This document shows positions 1-7,954 of a stretch of 64,000 nucleotides of DNA, in pieces. Source of the DNA: Mycobacterium aquaticum (GTDB lineage: Bacteria; Actinomycetota; Actinomycetes; Mycobacteriales; Mycobacteriaceae); NCBI RefSeq assembly GCF_002086485.1, contig NZ_MVHF01000002.1, forward strand, positions 310,001-374,000, in the 5' to 3' direction. The notes under the pieces are model-generated. The model worked only from the letters and a program-made list of their open reading frames with translations, searched no databases and was not told where the DNA came from. The position numbers and the translations under genes were made by a program. The first letter of the stretch is position 1; the number at the start of each line of letters is the position of its first letter.

Positions 1-581
1 TGGCCGCAGTCAGAGGGGGTGTGCACGACGGTCTGGGTACGCATAACTACATCGTTCCGTTGGGTCGTGGATATCTTGAGTTGGTCGCTGTGCACGACTC
101 AGATCTCGCTGGGGACAATCCGTTCGGGCGGTTGGTGCTTTCGGCGTTGGACGGGTCTGATGAGGCGTTCGTGGGTTGGGCGGTGGCGGTGACCGCCGAT
201 GAGCTGGCTGCCCGGGCGGAGCAGGTTGGGTTGCCGATCGGGCGGCTGACTCGTGAGGGCGTAGGGGTGCGTCACGTGGGGATGACGCGGGCGCTGGAGT
301 CATCGGGGCTGCCGTTTTTGTTGGCCAGGGATGCCGGCAATGCGGATCCTGGGTCGTTGGCCGCTGGGCACAGCGTCAGGCCGCGTGGGGTGCGGGCCCT
401 GTCGATCGGCGAGGGGCAGTCTGAGGTGGAGGCCTGGTTGATGACCCGCGTCGGCGTCGACAACCGCGAACTGCCGGTGGTGTGCCTGTCGTCTGGGCGG
501 GGCATCACCCAGGTCGACATCGAAACCGATGAGGGCACAGTGGCATTGCTTCGCAACCGACCCACCACAGGACTGCGCTGA
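1..581 (+). CDS. Glyoxalase-like (VOC superfamily) protein, 5' end outside window
   Basis: The reading frame is already open at the left edge, so the N-terminus is missing; the GTG at 21 lies inside a typical glyoxalase-like motif (HDGLGTHNYIVPLG) and is not the likely start. The visible 193 residues carry the pattern of a Glyoxalase_3-type domain: the GTHN strand, then LGRGYLELVAV, and a distal second half. The role is unknown; VOC proteins bind a metal and act on small substrates, but many of this group have no assigned reaction. The gene stops 127 bp before the L,D-transpeptidase and is probably unrelated to it. Confidence 0.65.
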   Translation, partial: AAVRGGVHDGLGTHNYIVPLGRGYLELVAVHDSDLAGDNPFGRLVLSALDGSDEAFVGWAVAVTADELAARAEQVGLPIGRLTREGVGVRHVGMTRALESSGLPFLLARDAGNADPGSLAAGHSVRPRGVRALSIGEGQSEVEAWLMTRVGVDNRELPVVCLSSGRGITQVDIETDEGTVALLRNRPTTGLR

Positions 582-634
582 CGACCCTCGGGCTGTAGCC
601 GAGAGGTTGCCGCGTCAGCGCAGCCGGCCGATCT

Positions 635-665
635 CTACATCTACTATGTAGCCTAGTAGATGTAG
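635..665. promoter_or_regulatory. BlaI-type operator before the L,D-transpeptidase
   Basis: A perfect 12-bp inverted repeat, CTACATCTACTA at 635-646 and TAGTAGATGTAG at 654-665 with a 7-bp spacer, ends 43 bp before the GTG start at 709. TACA/TGTA half-sites are typical of BlaI/MecI operators, and a blaI gene lies 1.3 kb downstream. Binding is inferred. Confidence 0.7.
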
Positions 666-708
666 TGGATGGTGCATTGTCTCCGCAGTTCTGAGGTGGG
701 AGGCCGAC

Positions 709-1959
709 GTGACGATTGACCGCCGGATGTGCGTTCGGGTGCTGGCCGCGGTGTTGCTGCTCACCGCAGCGCTCGGCGTGGCCCTGGCGGTGAGCATTTC
801 GCGCTGTGCGGACTGCGACCCCACGGCTGGTCAGCAGCTGAGTGCCACTCCGCCGCCTCCTGCGGAGCTGACGATCATCCCGGGTTCAACGGCTGTCGAG
901 GTGGACCCGTTGGCGCCGGTGGAGGTTTCGGCCAGGTTCGCCTCGTTGTCAGAAGTGGTGATGGTCAACGAGCAGGGCACCCGCATCGTCGGCATCACCA
1001 CACCTGATGCCACGGTGTGGAAGCCCGGTGTCCCGCTCGGCTATGGACGTACATACACCATCACTGCCACTGCCGTCGCCCCCGACGGGTCACGGCTGCA
1101 GCGTAATTCGACGTTCTCGACCCTCCAGCCGGACAACCAGACACGGGTTCGGCTGACCACGACGTCCGGCGCGGAGTTGCGCGACGGCGGGACCTACGGA
1201 ATCGGCACCGTAGTCGTGGCGCGGTTCGATGAGCCCATCACCGACAAGGCAGCCGCCGAGCGACGGCTGCTGGTGACCACCGCGCCGGCGGTGACCGGAT
1301 CCTGGTACTGGCTCGACGATCAGCGCGCGCACTGGCGACCCGCGCAATACCACGCCCCTGGCACCACGATCCTGGTGCAGGCCAACATCTACGGGGCCGC
1401 CCTCGGCGACGGCCTGTACGGGCAGGAAGACGCGCAGGTGCGCTTCGTCATCGGTGACGCCCACGTGGCGATCGCCGACGATGCCACCAAACAGGTCAGT
1501 GTGTTCGACAACGGTCAATTGGTACGCACGATGCCGACCTCGATGGGTATGGGCGGTACCGAGACGATCAACGGGCAGACCATCTCGTTCTGGACCCAGC
1601 GCGGCGTCTACACGGTGATGGACAAGGCCAATCCGGTGGTGATGGACTCCTCGACCTACGGCCTGCCGATCAATTCCCGACTCGGGTACCGCGAAGTCAT
1701 CTCGTGGGCGACGCGGATCAGCACCGACGGGATTTACCTGCATCAACTGGAAAGCACCGTGTGGGCGCAAGGCAACACCAACGTGTCGCACGGCTGCCTG
1801 AACCTCAACCCGGACAACGCCCGCTGGTTCTATGAATTCTCGCAGTCCGGCGACGTCGTGGAGGTACGCAACACCGGCGGTGAGCCCCTGCAGGTCTGGC
1901 AGAACGGCGATTGGAGTGTGCCGTGGGAGCAGTGGAAGAAGGGCAGTGCGCTGAGTTGA
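709..1959 (+). CDS. L,D-transpeptidase (LdtMt2-like)
   Basis: Makes 3-3 cross-links between meso-diaminopimelate residues of peptidoglycan, outside the membrane. The 416-residue protein has an N-terminal membrane segment (about 10-30), with Cys at 33 and 36 just after it that could be lipidated although no clean lipobox is seen. Two Ig-like domains follow (about 52-250), then a YkuD catalytic domain (about 250-390) with the SHGCLN motif: His361, Gly362 and nucleophile Cys363. The C-terminal GDWSVPWEQWKKG segment resembles LdtMt2. The GTG start is chosen because GGGAGG sits 6-11 nt upstream. A BlaI-type operator precedes it and blaI follows, so expression is probably induced by cell-wall or beta-lactam stress. 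Confidence 0.92.
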   Translation: MTIDRRMCVRVLAAVLLLTAALGVALAVSISRCADCDPTAGQQLSATPPPPAELTIIPGSTAVEVDPLAPVEVSARFASLSEVVMVNEQGTRIVGITTPDATVWKPGVPLGYGRTYTITATAVAPDGSRLQRNSTFSTLQPDNQTRVRLTTTSGAELRDGGTYGIGTVVVARFDEPITDKAAAERRLLVTTAPAVTGSWYWLDDQRAHWRPAQYHAPGTTILVQANIYGAALGDGLYGQEDAQVRFVIGDAHVAIADDATKQVSVFDNGQLVRTMPTSMGMGGTETINGQTISFWTQRGVYTVMDKANPVVMDSSTYGLPINSRLGYREVISWATRISTDGIYLHQLESTVWAQGNTNVSHGCLNLNPDNARWFYEFSQSGDVVEVRNTGGEPLQVWQNGDWSVPWEQWKKGSALS

Positions 1960-1970
1960 CGCCGTCTACG

Positions 1971-1986
1971 ATGTAACTCAGTACAT
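1971..1986. promoter_or_regulatory. Putative BlaI-type operator before blaI
   Basis: ATGTA at 1971-1975 and TACAT at 1982-1986 form a short inverted repeat with a 6-bp spacer, 44 bp before the blaI start. It is weaker than the site at 635-665 but uses the same TGTA/TACA half-sites. Autoregulation is inferred. Confidence 0.5.
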
Positions 1987-2029
1987 GCCGCAGCGGTGGG
2001 GCGGTCGGTGGCGTCGGAGGGTGTAAGCC

Positions 2030-2434
2030 GTGCGGACACGAGGTTTCGGGGAACTGGAAGCCGTGGTCATGGACCGCATTTGGAACCACAATCCCGAAAC
2101 AGTCACGGTCCGTGACATTTTCGACGAACTGGCCGCCGAACGTCAGATCGCGTACACCACGGTGATGTCCACGATGGACAACCTGCACGGCAAGGGCTGG
2201 CTGCAGCGCGAACGCGACGGCCGCGCCTATCGGTACTGGCCGGTCATGACGCGCGAAGAGCATTCCGCGCAACTCATGCGGGAAGCTCTCGACGGTGGCG
2301 GCCGCTCGGATCTCGTCCTCAATTATTTCATCGAACAGATCGACCCGGCCGAATCCGACCGGCTGCGCGAGGCGTTACGCCGTCTGGCGCGCCGTACGAG
2401 CCGGGCAAAATCCGCTGAAACGAAGAAGCGGTGA
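2030..2434 (+). CDS. blaI: BlaI/MecI/CopY-family transcriptional repressor
   Basis: A 134-residue winged-helix repressor of the penicillinase-repressor family. The N-terminal half has the family signature: GELEAVVMDRIW, then TVRDIFDEL and the recognition helix IAYTTVMSTMDNL, followed by the wing (GRAYRYWPV). The short C-terminal helical part would dimerise. In the family, BlaR1-type signalling causes cleavage of BlaI and release of its operator. It overlaps the next gene, an M56 protease, by 4 bp (GTGA), the classic repressor/sensor arrangement. No beta-lactamase gene is nearby; the candidate targets are the flanking cell-wall genes. It is a paralogue of Rv1846c rather than an obvious orthologue, judged by local context. 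Confidence 0.9.
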   Translation: MRTRGFGELEAVVMDRIWNHNPETVTVRDIFDELAAERQIAYTTVMSTMDNLHGKGWLQRERDGRAYRYWPVMTREEHSAQLMREALDGGGRSDLVLNYFIEQIDPAESDRLREALRRLARRTSRAKSAETKKR

Positions 2435-3372
2435 ACGCGGCGGCGGGCCTGATCGCCTATAGCGCAGCGGTGCTGGCGTTCGGGCCATCAGTGTTGGGCC
2501 GCTTGTCGCGCTCCGGTCACGCCCCCCAAATCGGTGTCGTGGCTTGGGTGGGTGCGGTCGCCAGTGTGCTGGTGGCGTGGCTGGCTGCGACGACCCTGCT
2601 CGCGGTCAGTGTGGCCGCCCATTGGGGTCGGCACGATTCGCTGGTGCGGTGCTGCGTGGAAGCGTTGTGCCGCTTGGCCGCCGGCGACGCCGGGCGATCC
2701 GCGCAGCTGGGGGTGTTGGCGGGTTTGGGCGTGGTGCTGGCTGGCGTCGTCTACCTGGTGATACGCGGCACCCGCATCATCGTGCGGCTGCGCGGCCATG
2801 CCCGCGCGCATGCCCGCGCCGTCCGCCTCGTCGGGCGCCCGACTGATGTGCCCGACGTGTACGTCGTCGATGCCCCGGAACGTACCGCGTACTGCGTGGC
2901 CGGCCGGCCGTCGACCATCGTGGTCACCAGCGCGGCGGTGGCCGTGCTGGATCGCCACCAACTCGCCGCGGTGATCGCGCACGAACGCGCCCACGTGGCC
3001 GGGCACCATCCCGCCGTGCTGACGATTCTGCGGGGCGTGGCAACCGTGTTTGCGTCTCTGAGGCTGATGAACCAGGCGGCCACCGAGGTGTCTCGGCTGC
3101 TGGAGATGTGCGCCGACGACGCTGCCGCCCGCCGCCACGGCCGCCACGCGTTGGTCGGCGGTTTGATGGCCTTGGTCGCGGCCGTACCCGCCGGTGCGCT
3201 CGGCGCAGCGGATGTCGCCGTGTTGAGCCGGGCGCAGCGACTGCTGTCGCCCTCGGCGCCCGGCGGCCGCGTGACTACGCACGTTGGGCTCGCCGCTGCT
3301 GCGACGGCATTTCTGGTCACGCCGGCAAGCCTGGTCGTTCTCGACATCGCGGGACTGTTGCCGTGCATTTAG
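2431..3372 (+). CDS. M56-family membrane metalloprotease (BlaR1/MecR1-like, no sensor domain)
   Basis: Expected to sit in the membrane and cleave, or trigger cleavage of, the BlaI partner. The 313 residues contain three or more hydrophobic segments (about 5-22, 35-62, 93-112 and a C-terminal one near 285-310) and a zinc-protease HExxH motif at His184-Glu185-x-x-His188, with EMCADD downstream as the likely third zinc ligand region. BlaR1 of staphylococci is near 600 residues and ends in an extracellular penicillin-binding domain; that domain is absent here, as in mycobacterial Rv1845c, so the signal is not a covalent penicillin adduct on this protein. It overlaps blaI by 4 bp. Confidence 0.85.
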   Translation: MNAAAGLIAYSAAVLAFGPSVLGRLSRSGHAPQIGVVAWVGAVASVLVAWLAATTLLAVSVAAHWGRHDSLVRCCVEALCRLAAGDAGRSAQLGVLAGLGVVLAGVVYLVIRGTRIIVRLRGHARAHARAVRLVGRPTDVPDVYVVDAPERTAYCVAGRPSTIVVTSAAVAVLDRHQLAAVIAHERAHVAGHHPAVLTILRGVATVFASLRLMNQAATEVSRLLEMCADDAAARRHGRHALVGGLMALVAAVPAGALGAADVAVLSRAQRLLSPSAPGGRVTTHVGLAAAATAFLVTPASLVVLDIAGLLPCI

Positions 3373-3386
3373 CGGGGGCCGAGGCG

Positions 3387-4142
3387 TCAGGTTTCGATGA
3401 TGCGCGTGACGTACGGCGTCATCCCGGAGGTGCGCACCGGCGAAACCTTGACCGGTACCCCGGTCTGCTGTGCCTCAAGCATCTGACCGCTCCCGAGGTA
3501 GAGCGCTTCGTGCTGGCCGCCGCCGGGCCCCCAGAACAACAGGTCCCCACGCTTGGCCTGCGATGGAGGAAGCTGGCGGCCCGCACCGTACTGGTCGCCC
3601 GAATACCTTGGCAGCAGCACTCCCACGCCGGCGAACGCATACCGGACCAGCCCCGAGCAGTCGAACCCGACGGTGTCGGCACCGGAGTCAACTCCGCGGC
3701 TGGGCCCTGTCAGACTGCCGCCTCCCCATGAGTACGGGACTCCGATCTGAGACCCGGCCCGCCGGATGACGTACTCGATCGCCTGTCTGCCGTAGACGCG
3801 GTTACCGCGCAGCGCGCCGGGCGCCGTCACGGTGTTGGTCGGCATCAGCCCTAGACTGCCGAGGAACGAGCGGCCCAGATCCATCGTGGTTTGTGCGGCC
3901 CGGGCGCTGGCCTGCAGGGACGCGTTGGCTATGGCCACGGGGTCGCCGGGGGCGCCGGCGCTGAGCAGATTGGGCAATGTCGGGTCCCACGCTCCCGCAT
4001 TCGGTTCGGCGTGACCGAGCGGCGCGGCGCAGGCGGCCACCGACATGACTGCCAGACATCCTGCGCGCAACAGTGTCCGGCGATCCCAGCAACGTGTGCT
4101 CGTCGTGGTGCGGTGCTCGGATGCACGCGGTGGGGAAGGCAT
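3387..4142 (-). CDS. NlpC/P60 peptidoglycan endopeptidase (RipA/RipB-like)
   Basis: Predicted to cleave the D-Glu-mDAP bond in peptidoglycan stems. The 251-residue protein has an N-terminal export signal with a twin-arginine-like start (DRRTLLRAG) and a hydrophobic stretch ending near residue 45. A linker follows, then a C-terminal NlpC/P60 domain (about 118-250) with catalytic Cys162 in FDCSGLV and His211 in GQHEALYLG. The ending MTPYVTRIIE matches the RipA/RipB pattern. It lacks the long N-terminal coiled coil of RipA. It converges with the M56 gene (14 bp apart) and has a BlaI-like motif about 85 bp upstream, so it is probably part of the same response as the L,D-transpeptidase. Confidence 0.9.
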   Translation of the reverse strand: MPSPPRASEHRTTTSTRCWDRRTLLRAGCLAVMSVAACAAPLGHAEPNAGAWDPTLPNLLSAGAPGDPVAIANASLQASARAAQTTMDLGRSFLGSLGLMPTNTVTAPGALRGNRVYGRQAIEYVIRRAGSQIGVPYSWGGGSLTGPSRGVDSGADTVGFDCSGLVRYAFAGVGVLLPRYSGDQYGAGRQLPPSQAKRGDLLFWGPGGGQHEALYLGSGQMLEAQQTGVPVKVSPVRTSGMTPYVTRIIET

Positions 4143-4227
4143 GATCGCGTTCTCCCTTCCCTGTCATGGCCTAGTCCGAGGCGCAAGAATCCGTCGTCGC
4201 ACCGCGTGCCACCGTTACGAACTCCGT

Positions 4228-4247
4228 ACCTATGTAGTAGATACGTA
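4228..4247. promoter_or_regulatory. Putative BlaI-type operator before the NlpC/P60 gene
   Basis: ACCTATGTAGTAGATACGTA lies about 85 bp upstream of the minus-strand start at 4142. The core TATGTAGTAGAT resembles the complement of the operator at 635-665 (CATAGTAGAT), but it is not a perfect palindrome. The 369-bp gap between the divergent starts at 4142 and 4512 also holds a short palindrome CTGTAC-C-GTACAG at 4252-4264; nothing else was recognised in it. Confidence 0.45.
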
Positions 4248-4511
4248 ATTTCTGTACCGTACAGCACTCTGTTCACATTGGTAACACCCGTCCCGCGAAT
4301 TTCAAGCACGTAATTCTCTGTGCCCAAAGAACTTCCGCTTGTTCATCCGGTGGAGGAATCCTCCTTCGTCGAGATGACCAAGGACCCTTCCGTCGCGACG
4401 AGAATGGTGAGACCGTAGTACCGGACCTCCTGACATGACGATCATCGGGCGGCCCGATCAGTGCAGACGCATCAAACGGCTCGCCACCTACCGATGTGCA
4501 CGGGAGCAGCG

Positions 4512-4883
4512 ATGAACGAATCCCAGACCGACCTCGACCAATACTCCGGCGCCCTGTCCACCTGCGTCACTGCCGAGCACGGCGAATATCACGTCAGCAT
4601 CGCCACCGGGCACCACGATGTGGCATTCGCCGACATCAGGCCCAGCTCTTCGTCCATCGATCTCAGCATCGACATCGCTGCCGGGAACCCGTCGCCACGG
4701 GTGCGCAGACAGCTGATCGATGCGGTATTCCACCTCGACGTCATGCACAATCCCGTGACATTGCGGGCCACCCTGCCACTGGGGGACGTCGACCTCCTCG
4801 ACGATGTCGCTCTGCATTGCGTCGACATCCATACCCGCGCAGCCGGTGGTAGCTGCCTTGTCGACGGGCATTTGACGGCATAA
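4512..4883 (+). CDS. Hypothetical protein
   Basis: A 123-residue protein I do not recognise. The ATG at 4512 is chosen because GGGAG lies about 7 nt upstream and the codons before it look like non-coding lead. It has no signal peptide and no membrane segment. The middle (IDLSIDIAAGNPSPRVRRQLIDAVFHL) looks like alternating strand and helix, and the sequence is rich in Asp and His. A position between the cell-wall island and dodecin gives no functional hint. Confidence 0.55.
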   Translation: MNESQTDLDQYSGALSTCVTAEHGEYHVSIATGHHDVAFADIRPSSSSIDLSIDIAAGNPSPRVRRQLIDAVFHLDVMHNPVTLRATLPLGDVDLLDDVALHCVDIHTRAAGGSCLVDGHLTA

Positions 4884-5156
4884 CCAAGCGCACGCAGCTA
4901 CTGCCCCGCGGTCGATCTCTGTCGACGGCTGCGTCCGAGGTAGGCGCCATTCCCCCGTCGTTGCCGACTCAAAAATAAGCTCCACCAACGAAATCAGACG
5001 CCCGCGTGGAGCGCTCGCCCCGGTGCTCGTTTGGAATGGTTGCGCCACATGGTGTTCGGCACAAACGGTGAGCCGATTTAGGCGTTTCGTCCGCCTCGGC
5101 GGGCCACGCAGCCAGTACTGTGGGACGTTCACGCTGACGTGCGAAAGGAGACCGCT

Positions 5157-5375
5157 GTGAGCGATCACGTTTACCGTGTCATCGAGGTCGTGGGCAGTTC
5201 GCCGGACGGCATCGATGCGGCGATCCGAAACGCCATCTCACGCGCTTCGCAGACTGTGCGCGACCTGGACTGGTTCGAGGTGCAGCAGGTCCGCGGCCAC
5301 CTCGAGGACGGCGAGGTCAAACACTTTCAGGTCACCCTCAAGGTGGGCTTCCGGTTGGAGTCCGCGGCCGACTGA
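5157..5375 (+). CDS. Dodecin, flavin/CoA-binding small protein
   Basis: Dodecins form hollow dodecamers that store or buffer flavins in the cytoplasm. The 72-residue sequence matches the family closely: [14 protein letters not shown] at the start, [20 protein letters not shown] with the flavin-stacking Trp, [21 protein letters not shown] at the end. The GTG at 5157 is chosen over an upstream start because GAAAGGAG lies 7 nt before it and because the family starts at M-S-D. It is monocistronic and followed by a hairpin. Confidence 0.93.
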   Translation: MSDHVYRVIEVVGSSPDGIDAAIRNAISRASQTVRDLDWFEVQQVRGHLEDGEVKHFQVTLKVGFRLESAAD

Positions 5376-5382
5376 TTTCCGC

Positions 5383-5420
5383 CCGACCGTTCAGGTCGGA
5401 GGGAGGACACGGTCCGTGTC
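5383..5420. terminator. Terminator-like hairpins between dodecin and the histidine kinase
   Basis: CCGACC at 5383-5388 pairs with GGTCGG at 5394-5399 (5-nt loop), starting 8 bp after the dodecin stop. A second palindrome, GACACGG-T-CCGTGTC, lies at 5406-5420. Neither has a U-tract. They sit between two convergent genes, which fits termination. Confidence 0.5.
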
Positions 5421-5455
5421 ATCAGCACTGGTCGTCGTCGTGAAGAACATCGATC

Positions 5456-6577
5456 TCAGCGAGTCCCGTTCGGCAATTGCACTGTTATGCGTAGCCCACC
5501 CGCGGGTCGGGGTGCAAGGGTGAGGGTTCCTTCGTGCGCTTGGACGACGCTGTTGACGATCGCCAAGCCGAGGCCGACGCCTGCGTGATGCGTACGGACG
5601 CGTTCGGACCCGCGCTGAAACGGCTCGACCAGGGTGGAAACCAGTTGTGGCGTGAGCTTTTCGCCGGTGTTCTCGACCGTGAGCACCACGCCGTCGGGGT
5701 CGGCGCTGGTGCTGACCCATGCGGCACCGTGGTCGGGCAGGTTGTGAACGATCGCGTTGTGCACCAGGTTCGTCATCAGCTGTCGCAGCAGCGCGGCTGA
5801 GCCGGTGGTCGGCGCCACGTCGCCGGACGTCTCGAGGACGACGTCATGTTTCTCCGCCAGCGGCAGGAGGGTTTCCGCGGCTTCTTCGGCGATGAGGGAC
5901 AGGTCGACGTGTTCATGGGCGAAGGACCGTTGATCGGCGCGGCTGAGCAGCAGCAGTGCTTCGGTGAGGTCGATGGCGCGGGTGTTGACGGCGTGGAGGC
6001 GTTCGAGCAGTTCACCGGTGTCGCGGTTGCTGTCCTTGCGGGCCACGTCGAGCAGCGTCTGGGTGATGGCCAGCGGGGTACGCAGTTCGTGTGAGGCGTT
6101 GGCGGCGAATCTCTGTTGTTCGGCGACGTGTGCTTCGAGCCGTTCGAGCATGATGTCGAAGGCGTCGGCGAGTTCACGTAGCTCATCTCGCCGCCCCGGT
6201 AATCGGATTCGGTGCGACAGTGAGCCTTTCGAGGCCATGCGGGTGGCCGCCGTGATCCGCGTCAGGGGCGCGAGCATTCGGCCGGCCAGCAGCCACCCGC
6301 CCACGAGACCGAATACGAGCAGGAACGCCATGACGACGGCGGCTCTCGGAGCGAAAACATGTAGGAGCCTGGACCGAATGGGAAACACATCATTGGGAAA
6401 GGCGATGTCAGTGCTGCCCGGGATGATCATCATCCGGTCCGGCACGTAGCGCAGCAGGAACACCCACACGGCAGCCAACAGCAGGGCGCCGGCGAGCATG
6501 AGAAATCCGGCATAGCTCAGGGTGAGTTTGAGGCGAAGGCTCAATCCTGGTGCTCTATCCACGGTTTCGTTCCTCAC
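5456..6577 (-). CDS. Sensor histidine kinase
   Basis: Membrane sensor of a two-component system. From the GTG at 6577 it is 373 residues: transmembrane segment about 19-43, a short extracytoplasmic loop of about 35 residues, second transmembrane segment about 78-98, HAMP linker (about 99-150), the HisKA box with phospho-acceptor His163 in ASHELRTPLA, then N (LVHNAIVHN) and G (GVGLGLAIVN) boxes. This start gives a 23-bp overlap with the response regulator upstream in the same operon; longer in-frame starts would add low-complexity sequence antisense to nothing conserved. The loop is small, so the signal may be membrane-proximal. Confidence 0.9.
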   Translation of the reverse strand: MRNETVDRAPGLSLRLKLTLSYAGFLMLAGALLLAAVWVFLLRYVPDRMMIIPGSTDIAFPNDVFPIRSRLLHVFAPRAAVVMAFLLVFGLVGGWLLAGRMLAPLTRITAATRMASKGSLSHRIRLPGRRDELRELADAFDIMLERLEAHVAEQQRFAANASHELRTPLAITQTLLDVARKDSNRDTGELLERLHAVNTRAIDLTEALLLLSRADQRSFAHEHVDLSLIAEEAAETLLPLAEKHDVVLETSGDVAPTTGSAALLRQLMTNLVHNAIVHNLPDHGAAWVSTSADPDGVVLTVENTGEKLTPQLVSTLVEPFQRGSERVRTHHAGVGLGLAIVNSVVQAHEGTLTLAPRPAGGLRITVQLPNGTR

Positions 6578-7250
6578 GTCCGGAATCGGCGGCGGTGTCG
6601 ATGCGGTAGCCGACACCGGGCACGGTGGTGATGACCCAGGGTTCGCCGAGGCGTTTGCGCAACGCGGAAACCGTGATGCGCACGGCATTGGTGAACGGAT
6701 CGGCATTCTCGTCCCACGCCCGCTCCAGGAGCTCTTCGGCGCTCACGACACCGCCTTCGGCGGCGAGGAGAACTTCGAGCACCGCGAACTGTTTCCGGGT
6801 GAGTGCCACATATCGGCCGTCTCGGTACACCTCCCGGCGGAACGGATCCAGCCGCAGCCCCGCGACTTCTCGAACCGGCGGCCTGCTCTGGGCCCGTCTG
6901 CGGTCGAGTGCTCGCAGGCGCAGCACGAGTTCGCGCAATTCGAACGGCTTGGTCAGATAGTCGTCGGCTCCGAGTTCGAACCCCGAAGCCTTGTCGTCGA
7001 GCCGGTCTGCGGCGGTCAACATCAGGATCGGCATGCCGCTGCCCGATGCGACGATCCGTTCGGCGATCTCGTCGCCAGACGGCCCGGGGATGTCACGGTC
7101 GAGGACAGCGATGTCGTAGGTGTTGATGCTCAACAACTCCAGCGCAGTGGCCCCGTCACCGGCGATGTCGGCGGCGATCGCCTCAAGGCGCAAGCCGTCG
7201 CGGATGGCCGTCGCCATGTAGGGCTCATCTTCAACGACCAACACACGCAT
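6555..7250 (-). CDS. OmpR-family response regulator
   Basis: A 231-residue DNA-binding regulator, partner of the overlapping kinase. The receiver domain begins MRVLVVEDEP with acidic residues 8-9, phospho-acceptor Asp51 in AVLDRDIPG, and the conserved Lys in YLTKPFELRE. The winged-helix C-terminal domain shows ALTRKQFAVLEVLL and NAVRITVSALRKRL...VPGVGYRI. The ATG at 7250 fits the family N-terminus. The gene is divergent from a secreted Cys-repeat protein 88 bp away, which may be a target. Confidence 0.93.
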   Translation of the reverse strand: MRVLVVEDEPYMATAIRDGLRLEAIAADIAGDGATALELLSINTYDIAVLDRDIPGPSGDEIAERIVASGSGMPILMLTAADRLDDKASGFELGADDYLTKPFELRELVLRLRALDRRRAQSRPPVREVAGLRLDPFRREVYRDGRYVALTRKQFAVLEVLLAAEGGVVSAEELLERAWDENADPFTNAVRITVSALRKRLGEPWVITTVPGVGYRIDTAADSGREERNRG

Positions 7251-7338
7251 GCTCTCCACGCTACGAGCTGCCGCATATCGTCGGCATATCGAAAATCGCA
7301 TACGCACCGGCAACACCGTCAGGCCTTGACTGGCCGCC

Positions 7339-7866
7339 ATGACAAACAACAACTCAGCACGTACGCGCCCACCGTTCGTCGCCCTCGCCATGGCCGCCTT
7401 GATCGGCTCGGCTGGTGTGGCCATCGCCGCCCAGGCCGTCGCCGAACCCGACGGCCACGATCGGGCGGTGAAGTACTCCGAGTGCATGCGAGCCAACGGC
7501 GTTGCGGACTTCCCAAACCCGAACGCCGACGACCAATTCCCCTATGGGGGCATCTCAGTGTCAAAAGCCGCGTGGCAGAACGCAGTCGGCGCGTGCGCGA
7601 ACTTGCAGCCGCCGGGCTGGTCGACCGACGCCGGTCGCACACCCGCACAGCAGGACGCGGCACTCAGATTCGCGCAATGTGTGCGTGAGCACGGCGTGCC
7701 CGACTTCCCCGATCCGGCCACCGCAACGGATCCCCTCATCGACACCTCGAAGATGCGCGGCGACGTGAGCGTGAGCAGCATTCCCGCACTGAAGCCGGCG
7801 GTAGCGGCATGCCACGACTTCTTCACCGCCGCGTTGCCACCGCTGGGAACCGGCCGGCCGGGCTGA
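7339..7866 (+). CDS. Secreted protein with tandem CMR-x-x-G-V-x-x-F-P motifs
   Basis: A 175-residue exported protein with a signal peptide (about 1-35, ending near AVAEPDG). The mature part holds two copies of a repeat: YSECMRANGVADFPNPN and FAQCVREHGVPDFPDPA. Each copy is followed by a further Cys (AVGACANL, AVAACHDF), so four Cys form two likely disulfides. Such proteins are common in actinobacteria, often next to two-component systems and efflux genes; I know of no proven function. Here it is divergent from an OmpR-type system, which suggests it is an output of, or an accessory sensor for, that system. Confidence 0.75.
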   Translation: MTNNNSARTRPPFVALAMAALIGSAGVAIAAQAVAEPDGHDRAVKYSECMRANGVADFPNPNADDQFPYGGISVSKAAWQNAVGACANLQPPGWSTDAGRTPAQQDAALRFAQCVREHGVPDFPDPATATDPLIDTSKMRGDVSVSSIPALKPAVAACHDFFTAALPPLGTGRPG

Positions 7867-7954
7867 TTGATTAATCGGTTCATCCTGCGGCGGTGGCGTG
7901 CGCCACTCATACGTCACCGCCCAGGATGCAGAGTCAAAGCTAAAAAGGGTGCGA

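Noticed and set aside
709..4142. A beta-lactamase gene expected beside blaI
   Set aside because: No Ser-x-x-Lys or metallo-beta-lactamase protein is encoded here. The only SxxK protein in the window is the glutaminase at 35.6 kb.
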